A DNA stretch of 7,752 nucleotides, taken from assembly GCA_031282565.1 (NCBI GenBank), contig JAITDL010000035.1, positions 1-7,752 on the forward strand. Reading direction: 5' to 3'. This DNA comes from Puniceicoccales bacterium (GTDB taxonomy: Bacteria > Verrucomicrobiota > Verrucomicrobiia > Opitutales > JAIRLM01). This document shows, piece after piece, positions 1 through 6,800 of this stretch (its first letter is position 1; each line of letters starts with the position of its first letter). A program made the position numbers and the translations under genes. The notes under the pieces are model-generated. The model ran no database searches, had not been told where the DNA came from, and saw only the letters and a program-made list of their open reading frames with translations.

Positions 1-25
1 GCTGGCCGAAACAAGTTCCCGCTGC

Positions 26-313
26 ATGGCGAATGCTGACGCTAGCGGTGAAAATGTTCCATGGGCGGAGCTTGCAAATCTATTTGGCCAGACTATGGCC
101 GTGGCATGCGCGCGGCAGGGAGCTGGGCCCGTGAATCTGGATGCTTTCGAGGAAGCTAACGCGGCGGTGGAGAGGCGCTTAGCCGAGGCTAGATATGCCG
201 AAGAGCGCGCAATGGCGGCTAGACCAAGGGTGGGGTTTGGCGCGACGGAGTTACTGGCGGCGAAGGAAAGGTTACGGGCGGCCGAAGCAACTGGAGGCAG
301 CGATGTCGAATAG
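26..313 (+). CDS. Small alanine-rich helical protein, unrecognised; possibly 5'-truncated by the window edge
   Basis: I do not recognise this 95-residue protein (counted from the ATG at 26). It is rich in Ala, Glu and Arg. Two stretches, about residues 36-65 and 73-89, look strongly helical and amphipathic and could form a short coiled coil. There is no signal peptide or obvious membrane segment, so a cytoplasmic or secreted-substrate role is open. The frame is also open upstream of the ATG to the left edge (codons from position 2), and no Shine-Dalgarno sequence precedes the ATG at 26. The true start may therefore lie outside the window. Its last 11 bases overlap the start of the next gene, which implies a shared transcript and probably coupled translation. 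That it is a real gene rests mainly on the overlap and the helical composition; the function is unknown. Confidence 0.5.
   Translation: MANADASGENVPWAELANLFGQTMAVACARQGAGPVNLDAFEEANAAVERRLAEARYAEERAMAARPRVGFGATELLAAKERLRAAEATGGSDVE
293..297 (+). promoter_or_regulatory. Shine-Dalgarno sequence deciding the start of the second small gene
   Basis: GGAGG lies inside the end of the first small gene, five bases before the ATG at 303. This is a near-ideal site and spacing. It supports 303 rather than the in-frame upstream ATG at 195 as the start of the second gene. Being inside the preceding gene, it fits translational coupling between the two. Confidence 0.6.
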
Positions 314-713
314 CGCGGCTTTGGTTTCCCGTGAACGTGACAGGCTGCAACATGTCATCGATGCGAGGGCTGCCGCCGGGAAACCCGTCGCACATGCCTT
401 GCTGCTGCGCCAGCAGCGGCTCCGTGAAACAGCCGGTATGCTAGACAGAATGTCTAGCCTGCTATCTGTCGCGACGGGTGGTAGTTCAGGCGTGATTGCT
501 TCCGATGCCGTTGCGGCGATTGCAATAGGCTCTGTGTGGACGGCAATGGCAGACGGATCTGCAAGGAGTGCTGCCATCGCTTCGGTAGCGGCCGCAATTG
601 ACTACATCCGCCTACATGGCGGCGAGTTGTGCTCAGGTTGTAGAATGCATGGGTGTCGCATTCAAATTGACCGTAACTTCAGCAGTGCGATCGCTGCCAT
701 GGGGAGGTGTTGA
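303..713 (+). CDS. Small protein with a helical N-terminal half and a C-terminal cysteine cluster, unrecognised
   Basis: A 136-residue product starting at the ATG at 303, chosen because GGAGG sits five bases upstream and the gene overlaps its neighbour by 11 bases. The N-terminal half (about residues 8-52) is charged and helical, with many Arg, Leu and Ala residues. Residues about 63-100 are an Ala/Ile/Val-rich, weakly hydrophobic stretch that could be a buried helical hairpin rather than a clear transmembrane segment. The C-terminal part has Cys110, Cys113 and Cys118 (pattern C-x2-C-x4-C) plus a terminal Cys136. That could bind a metal or form disulfides, but it matches no family I can name. 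There is no signal peptide. With its partner upstream it looks like a two-gene unit, possibly the end of a longer operon to the left. Hairpins downstream probably end the transcript. Function unknown. Confidence 0.55.
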   Translation: MSNSAALVSRERDRLQHVIDARAAAGKPVAHALLLRQQRLRETAGMLDRMSSLLSVATGGSSGVIASDAVAAIAIGSVWTAMADGSARSAAIASVAAAIDYIRLHGGELCSGCRMHGCRIQIDRNFSSAIAAMGRC

Positions 714-785
714 CGCTCAAACGCCGTTCTATGTTTGCTAGTTCAGTCGCTTGCCTTTGACATTGCGACGCCTAGCACGTAGAAA

Positions 786-827
786 GCGCCGCCGCGGATC
801 AACCGCGGTTGGCGCAGTGTGATTTTT
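786..827 (+). terminator. GC-rich hairpin followed by T5, possible terminator
   Basis: The arms GCGCC (786-790) and CCGCGG (792-797) pair with CCGCGG (803-808) and GGCGC (811-815) around an ATCAA loop. This gives 11 GC pairs interrupted by a small internal bulge. A T5 run at 823-827 follows after about seven bases, which is longer than ideal for an intrinsic terminator. It lies 70 bases past the second small gene. It may end the upstream transcript or be a structured element. Confidence 0.4.
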
Positions 828-835
828 GGCCGTTT

Positions 836-877
836 GCCGGGAGTTAAAAAATTCTCCCGGCGCTATTTCCTTTCCTT
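836..877 (+). terminator. Second hairpin with imperfect T-rich tail, probable terminator of the upstream pair
   Basis: GCCGGGAG (836-843) and CTCCCGGC (854-861) form a perfect 8-bp stem around a ten-base A/T loop. The tail at 864-877 is T-rich but broken by C residues. Together with the hairpin 20 bases upstream this makes a tandem arrangement that probably separates the small-gene transcript from ppdK. The imperfect T tract lowers certainty, and the structure could instead sit in a longer ppdK leader if transcription starts further upstream. Confidence 0.5.
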
Positions 878-903
878 GACTTCCTCACGCCGCGGCGAAA
901 AAT
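876..903 (+). promoter_or_regulatory. Weak sigma-70-like promoter candidate before ppdK
   Basis: TTGACT at 876-881 is a five-of-six match to a -35 box. AAAAAT at 898-903, 16 bases later, is a four-of-six match to a -10 box. If used, transcription would start only about 10 bases before the ATG, leaving barely enough leader for the GAGG ribosome site at 910-913. That makes the assignment doubtful. It is reported because no better candidate is visible between the hairpins and the gene. Confidence 0.22.
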
Positions 904-919
904 AAAATCGAGGCTAGCG

Positions 920-3622
920 ATGGCGGATGGCGAAAAACATGTCTATGAGTTTGGTGCGCGCACGGATGGCGACGCAAAAATGCGCGAGTTGCTCGGTGGC
1001 AAGGGCGCAAATTTGGCGGAAATGTCCCGCATAGGGCTGCCTGTCCCGCCGGGGTTCACGATCACGACTGCAGTTTGTGCAAAGTTCACGGCGGAAGGCG
1101 GTAAACTGCCCGACGAGGCGGAAAATCAAAAGAACGCCGCACTTGCGAATGTGGAGAAGCAGGTGGGCCGCAAATTCGGCGACGGCAGGAACCCGCTGCT
1201 GTTTTCGGTGCGTTCCGGCGCAAGGGATTCCATGCCGGGCATGATGGACACCATCCTCAACCTTGGATTGAACGATGAAACGGTGAAAGGGCTTGCAGAA
1301 GCCACTCACAATCCGCGATTTGCCTACGATTCATACCGGCGCTTCATCCAGATGTACGGCGACGTTGTCATGGAGGTGCACGCCAAAGACGAACATTCCC
1401 AGGACCCGTTCGAAGAAATTCTTTCGGCCGCAAAGAAATCGGCCGGGGTGCAGTTCGACAATCAACTCAGCGACAGCCAGCTGAAGGCCGTCATCGAAAA
1501 ATACAAGGAACTCATAGCCAAAGAAACGGGGAAGACATTTCCTCAAGATGTTCATCAGCAATTACTTGGAGCAATTGGTGCCGTCTTCAAATCCTGGAAC
1601 AACCAGCGGGCCATACTCTACCGCCGCAAGTACGGCATCCCCAGCGAATGGGGCACGGCGGTCAACGTTCAGTCCATGGTTTTCGGCAACATGGGATCCG
1701 ATTGCGCTACGGGAGTGGCATTTACCCGCGATCCAGCCAGCGGTGAAAATGTTTTCTACGGAGAATATCTCATCGATGCCCAGGGCGAAGACGTCGTTGC
1801 CGGCATCAGGACTCCTAATCCAATTGCGCAGCTGGAGAAGGACATGCCCAAAGTCTACGGCGAGCTGGTGGCGGTGCGGGAGAAATTGGAATCCCATTTC
1901 CATGACATGCAGGATTTTGAATTCACGGTGCAGCAGAACAAGCTGTACATGTTGCAGACGCGCAATGGGAAGCGGACTGGCTTTGCCGCCGTGCGCATAG
2001 CGGTGGAGATGGAACGGGAAGGGCTCATAGACAAAAAAACTGCTCTGAGCCGCATTGCCGCTGACTCCATATCGTCACTGCTGGTGCCAATTTTTGACGG
2101 CGACGGGAAAAAGAAGGCCAAGGTCATAGCGCGCGGGTTGCCGGCGGGACCCGGTGCCGCGTCCGGGAAAGTTTGCTTCTCCGCTGCGCGGGCGGAGGAG
2201 GTGCACGGACGCGGCGAAAGGGCGCTGCTCTGCCGGGCGGAAACATCTCCGGAAGACATCCGCGGCATGCTTGCGGCTGAGGGAATTTTGACCAGTCGCG
2301 GCGGAGTTAGTTCCCATGCGGCTCTGGTGGCCAGGCAGATGGGAAAGGTGTGCATCGTCGGCGCGGCGGCACTGGAAATGGACTACGGCAGTCGCACGAT
2401 GCGCGTAGGAGATGTCGTTATTAGAGAAGGAGATGAGATTTCAATAGACGGCACAGCCGGCGAAGTCTATCTCGGGTCGCTGGCTACGGTGCCGTCGGAG
2501 GTCAACCAGGTTCTTAACGGAACGCTAAAGGCCGACCGCAGCCCAATCTACGCCATGTACGCCGAGCTAATGTCCTGGTGCGACGAGTTCCGCAAACTCA
2601 AGGTCTATTTGAACGCCGATTCGCCGAGCCAGGCCAGGGCAGGACTCCTCTACGGCGGCGAAGGCATAGGCCTCACGCGTACGGAGCATATGTTCTTCGA
2701 GGGCACTCGCATAGATCACATGCGCGAAATGATACTCGCCGACACCGTTGCTGACCGTGAAAGAGCTCTGGCGAAGCTACTTCCAATGCAAAGGGAGGAT
2801 TTCATAGGGATTTTTACTGCCATGGACGGCAGGCACACGACGGTGCGGTTCCTCGATCCGCCTCTCCACGAATTCGTTCCGCACGATGAGGCCACGCAGC
2901 GAGATCTTTCGAAGAAAACTGCCATTCCATTTGAGCGAATAGTGGCTCGGGTGGAAGCTCTTAGAGAATTCAACCCCATGCTGGGGCACCGCGGCTGCAG
3001 ACTTGGAATTTCCTACCCGGAAGTCAGCCGCATGCAGGCGCGGGCGGTCTTCGAGGCCGTCGTCCACTGCAAGAAGAAGGGCATCGACGTTCACCCGCAC
3101 ATAATGATTCCGCTGGTTGGGTTTGTGAAGGAACTGCGCAACCAGGTTGACATAGTAAATGAAGTTGCCGAAGCCGTGCGCCGTGAATCGAAAAGCGATT
3201 TCACCTACTACGTCGGCACCATGCTGGAAATCCCTCGGGCATGCCTCCGCGCAGGAGAAATAGCGAAGATCGCGCAGTTTTGCAGCTTCGGATCCAATGA
3301 CCTCACACAGACCACGTTGGCAATTAGCCGCGACGACATGGGGAGCTTCCTCGGCAGGTACACTGAACTGGAAATTTTTGCAAAAAACCCGTTCGCAACC
3401 ATCGACGAAGAAGGTGTCGGCGAGCTCATGCGCATAGCCGTGGAGCGCGCCAGGAAAACTCGCAGTGACATCGTCCTCGGAATCTGCGGCGAACACGGCG
3501 GAGACCCGGCTTCGGTTAAGTTTGCCCACGCCATCGGGTTGACCTACGTGAGCTGCTCACCAAACCGCGTGCCTGTCGCAAAGCTGGCAGCAGCACAGGC
3601 AGCGCTGGAAGCTAAAAAATAG
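920..3622 (+). CDS. ppdK: Pyruvate, phosphate dikinase (EC 2.7.9.1)
   Basis: This cytoplasmic enzyme interconverts ATP + phosphate + pyruvate and AMP + PPi + PEP, serving PPi-linked glycolysis or PEP formation. At 900 residues it is full length (about 870-900 is usual). The ATP-grasp half spans about residues 20-360, with [10 protein letters not shown] (Lys28), [16 protein letters not shown] (Arg98) and the DFEF...LQTRNGKRT segment (332-353). The swivelling phosphohistidine domain spans about 405-520, with [15 protein letters not shown] carrying the catalytic His466. The PEP/pyruvate barrel spans about 530-895, with GLTRTEH (Arg587), [10 protein letters not shown] (Arg643), GTMLEIPRA (Glu770), GSNDLTQ (Asn793, Asp794) and [10 protein letters not shown] with the general acid Cys856. 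GAGG at 910-913, six bases before the ATG, supports the start. The position two before the active His, threonine in plant and many bacterial enzymes and the target of the PPDK regulatory kinase, is Ser464 here. The gene is bounded by terminators on both sides and appears to be monocistronic. Identity is very secure. Confidence 0.98.
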   Translation: MADGEKHVYEFGARTDGDAKMRELLGGKGANLAEMSRIGLPVPPGFTITTAVCAKFTAEGGKLPDEAENQKNAALANVEKQVGRKFGDGRNPLLFSVRSGARDSMPGMMDTILNLGLNDETVKGLAEATHNPRFAYDSYRRFIQMYGDVVMEVHAKDEHSQDPFEEILSAAKKSAGVQFDNQLSDSQLKAVIEKYKELIAKETGKTFPQDVHQQLLGAIGAVFKSWNNQRAILYRRKYGIPSEWGTAVNVQSMVFGNMGSDCATGVAFTRDPASGENVFYGEYLIDAQGEDVVAGIRTPNPIAQLEKDMPKVYGELVAVREKLESHFHDMQDFEFTVQQNKLYMLQTRNGKRTGFAAVRIAVEMEREGLIDKKTALSRIAADSISSLLVPIFDGDGKKKAKVIARGLPAGPGAASGKVCFSAARAEEVHGRGERALLCRAETSPEDIRGMLAAEGILTSRGGVSSHAALVARQMGKVCIVGAAALEMDYGSRTMRVGDVVIREGDEISIDGTAGEVYLGSLATVPSEVNQVLNGTLKADRSPIYAMYAELMSWCDEFRKLKVYLNADSPSQARAGLLYGGEGIGLTRTEHMFFEGTRIDHMREMILADTVADRERALAKLLPMQREDFIGIFTAMDGRHTTVRFLDPPLHEFVPHDEATQRDLSKKTAIPFERIVARVEALREFNPMLGHRGCRLGISYPEVSRMQARAVFEAVVHCKKKGIDVHPHIMIPLVGFVKELRNQVDIVNEVAEAVRRESKSDFTYYVGTMLEIPRACLRAGEIAKIAQFCSFGSNDLTQTTLAISRDDMGSFLGRYTELEIFAKNPFATIDEEGVGELMRIAVERARKTRSDIVLGICGEHGGDPASVKFAHAIGLTYVSCSPNRVPVAKLAAAQAALEAKK

Positions 3623-3642
3623 CACGTGGCGGCAGATTATTT

Positions 3643-3683
3643 AAAAATCGGCTGAAATTTCGCATTTTAGCCGATTTTTCTTT
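3643..3683 (+). terminator. Strong intrinsic terminator after ppdK, probably bidirectional
   Basis: A 15-bp stem pairs 3643-3657 (AAAAATCGGCTGAAA) with 3665-3679 (TTTTAGCCGATTTTT) around the seven-base loop TTTCGCA, with a single G-U wobble. The right arm ends in T5, followed by C and TTT, giving the U tract. The A5 at the left gives a U tract on the opposite strand, so it can also work in reverse. It lies 20 bases after the ppdK stop codon and should isolate the following gene, implying that gene has its own promoter. Confidence 0.9.
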
Positions 3684-3715
3684 GCCTGGACGGACTTATT
3701 CGCCAAACTCAGGCC

Positions 3716-3817
3716 ATGGAACCCGTTTCCGGCAAGGCCGTCACGTCTCCGCTCAGATTATTCCTACTAGCTTCGGCAATGGCGCTGTCCATGTCATCGC
3801 CCTCGGCAACCTGTGCC
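3716..3817 (+). other. Signal-peptide coding region of the large repeat protein
   Basis: Residues 1-34 show a positive n-region (Lys7, Arg14), a hydrophobic core LFLLASAMALSM at 15-26, and a small-residue c-region ending in T-C-A, with VVGG following. Cleavage after Ala34 is the best guess. Cys33 is preceded by S-A-T, which is a poor lipobox, so processing as a lipoprotein is less likely. Starting instead at the in-frame ATG at 3779 would remove the charged region and most of the hydrophobic core. Confidence 0.7.
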
Positions 3818-6800
3818 GTCGTCGGTGGCATATCTCTAACCGTTGGCTATCCAAGTGATCCCGAGGAAATTGTGTATGATAGTGACCACGGAACACAGGG
3901 AGTGGACTTTTCCGAAAGAATCATTGCTGGAAATTCCAGCTACGGCATACGATTCACTGGAGCCAGCGACATAAAGTCGAGTATCATCGACGCAGGCGGC
4001 ACAGTAATACTCAACGTGGATAAAGATGCTGGAATTTTTATCGGCAACGAAGATGCGGTCACTCCAGGCGCGTATCGTACGGCAATCGATTTTAATGGCC
4101 TGAGCGGTGCGACCGCGAACCCAGTTTCCATTACATTCTACGAGGACGGATCGCATGAAATTAGCGCCTACCTAAACGGCGTCGGCTGCGCAGGACTGGG
4201 AGCCGGAGCGGCTTGGAATACTTGCCCCGAACCCTTTAACTGGTGGTATATTGGCGGAATGAAAAACAGCGCAGTGTCTGTCACTTCTTCTGCATGCGCA
4301 GCAACCTACGGCCTAGGATTAAGTGCGGCTAGTGACTTTCCAGACTCATCTTTTTGCAATTGGACTTTTGGTAAATTTTTATCCGGCAACTCAATTTGCG
4401 CAGTCGCCAAGGAAACCAATCCGTCCGCAACTGCATATGCGACTACCTTCGGCGCCGCATACGTCAACACCGTAAAAGAATCACAATTTAAAAATTGGTC
4501 CGTTGAATTTTCCGGCAACCAAACGATTGCCGCATTGGCCTATTGCAATAACGATGGTTTTAACGTTGCAGCAAATTGCCTTGGCGGGTGGACGAATGAA
4601 GATATGCGGTTCTACTTCAATGGCGAGGGAAGTGAAGATGAAACTCCTAAGGTGCAAGTTGTTGGAGCACGTTTTTCCGCCATTAATTTCGTCACCGGCG
4701 CCGTATACCCGGATCACCCAGTAGTCCCGTTTGAACCAATAGCGCCGAAGCCAAAGCCACCACAGCAAATACTTCGGCAGGCACCACTAGACGCCTCCTG
4801 GATATCGTACGTCGACCTTAGCTTTAGCAGCAATCAGGATGACACCAGGGCAATTTCCATGGGGAATGGCTTTCAACTGAACGTCGGCCGCACGAGGGCC
4901 ATGGAAGATGGCAGTGAGACTGATTCATCGAAGGCAGGCGGCGGAGAAACTGCCAGCGTGAATCATGGAGTTTTAAATTTAATTGGAGCAGTCGCGCGCA
5001 CGCCATACTTAACAGCTTCCGGCGTGGCACCTTCCGACACGGTAATGCGCATAGACGGCGGCTGGACGGTGAATTGCTTCGGCAATGTTAGAGATCTGCG
5101 CAACATAGATTTAATTGACGGGAAACTTGTTTTGGTAAATGCAAACCCCGGCGATAAAAATTGGCACGTCTTCGAGGAAGCAGCTAATGCATTTGAACGC
5201 TCCGTTGCAATTCGCGGGCCATTGGCAATATATAGGGGCGCTGGAAATGGAGACGATGGTGGTGGCGACAATTACTATGTTGCGCTCGATCACAGCCACT
5301 ACCCAGTTCGTGGATCGCTGTCAATTTCCGAAAGTGACACCGTGACATTTCACATTCCAGAAAATTCCATCGGAGGTGATTACGACCAAGATAAGCTTTA
5401 CCCGCTTAGGGCGGCTGGAACCATAGAACTCCTCGGCGCTGAAAACGGAATGATCAACTTTGAAACTGGCTGGAATTTCAACCTGGACACGGAAAGTTTG
5501 GCGTCTGGCCAATCCGACATGGCAAACTGCGCATTCATTGTTCTCGTCGAAGCACCTGCCGGGACCGACGAAAATGCAATTGGCGGGCTTAATTTTGGCC
5601 ATTTGAATGGTGAGTATATGATTTCATCTGCCGAAGGATTTGGCTTCAAAGATGACGCCTCCGTTAGCCTTTCCAGGGCAGCAAAAACCATAAAGAGCAT
5701 CCCGGACGAATTTGCGCTCTATTGGTTTACAAATCCGGTGCTCAGCGGATTAGCCCTCGCACCTAGATCGGACGAGACACTTGCCGGCTTCAGAGATAAC
5801 ACATACGGGATAAAGCTTTCAGGGACTGACACCAATTTTCCAAATGAAATAATCTTAGACAAAGGCGGTCACAATTTGTACGTAACCATAAGCGTCTGCG
5901 ATCCAATGCTTACCAACGGTGATTACGGCATAAAATTCGGAGATAGCCTTAAAAACATTCACTGGAAAGCGTCGCTGGACCTCAAATTCACAAATGAAAG
6001 CAATTCGCAAGCTGCTGTATTGAAAGTAACGGCAGATGGCGACAAAGCGACTGTCATTGACTTTAACGGTCTCAACGGAACTGAAAAATTCCCAATTTGC
6101 GTAACTTTTGACCCCGACAACTGGAACAACGAAATCTCCGCACGCGCAACTAATGACAACTACGGAAATGCCGTTGTGTTTGGGGGCTGCAGTATCACTG
6201 GCAGTGCGAATTCATATAACAATTGGAAAGTTGGAGGTCTGAAGAATAGCAACATATTAGCCGCCGGGACTGCTAGAGCAGCAGCATTCGGCGCATCATA
6301 TGTTGACGGAACACCAAATTCGTTTTGCAATTGGTCGATAGACGGGGTGAGTGGCTGCGCTGCGGCAACTAGCGTTTATAACTTTGATTCATTAGTCGCG
6401 CTCACCGTGTTCGGCGCCGCCGATGCGCATGGCAACCAAACTAATTCCTTTTGCAATTGGAGTTTCAACAATTTTCAGGACGGCAATTCAATTTGCGCCC
6501 TAGCCTATGGCGGTCGCCTCCTGCCAAATGTGGCAGCCTTCGGGCCTGGCTATGCGGGCGACGCGACAATGAAAGGATCATTTAAAAATTGGTCCGCTGA
6601 ATTTAGCGGTAGCCAAACGATTGCGACACTGGCCAACGGCCTCAGCAGTTCAAGTGTCGCCGTCAATTGCCTTGGCGGCTGGGCAAATGAAGACATGCGA
6701 TTTTATTTCAATTGCGTTGCCCGCGACAAAGAAACTAATCCGACAGTGAATATCGCGGCCGTGAAACTTAGCAGCGTAAATCCCAACGGCAGCTCGGAAT

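Larger units (their letters stand above)
3938..5680 (+). repeat. Long protein module, copy A
   Basis: First of two diverged copies of a large module inside the long frame. Landmarks are SYGI (from 3938), IDFNGL (4085), short repeats centred on Trp176, Trp216 and Trp261, NCLGGWTNEDMRFYFN (4574-4621), GNGFQLNVGRTR (from 4862), LIGAVAR (from 4979), YPVRGSL (from 5300) and a GLNF segment (5585). The same landmarks recur in order in copy B at offsets of 657-698 residues. This copy alone carries a proline-rich linker at about 4706-4785. Confidence 0.8.

Noticed and set aside
195..302. Upstream in-frame ATG at 195 as the start of the second small gene
   Set aside because: It would overlap the first gene by almost 120 bases and lacks a ribosome site. 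The ATG at 303 has GGAGG five bases upstream.
440..458. Perfect inverted repeat GCTAGAC-AGAAT-GTCTAGC inside the second small gene
   Set aside because: It is only 7 bp, within coding sequence, and has no T tract or nearby promoter. It may be chance, so no operator or terminator is claimed.
2777..3529. A 250-codon open frame on the - strand inside ppdK
   Set aside because: It lies wholly opposite conserved catalytic coding sequence of ppdK, and its translation shows no recognisable domain. It is a shadow frame of GC-rich coding DNA.
3803..3817. Lipoprotein signal at Cys33 of the large protein
   Set aside because: The residues before the cysteine are S-A-T, without the usual Leu at -3 and Gly/Ala/Ser at -1. 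Ordinary signal peptidase I cleavage fits better.
3836..6159. Several 60-106-codon frames on the - strand opposite the long repeat gene
   Set aside because: They are short and lack plausible ribosome sites. They lie opposite a continuous + strand frame with clear protein-level repeat conservation.
4235..6712. CRISPR-like array because of the regularly spaced TTTTGCAATTGG strings
   Set aside because: The repeats are in frame, vary at silent sites and are spaced over 100 bases apart within a continuous coding frame. They encode a protein repeat.
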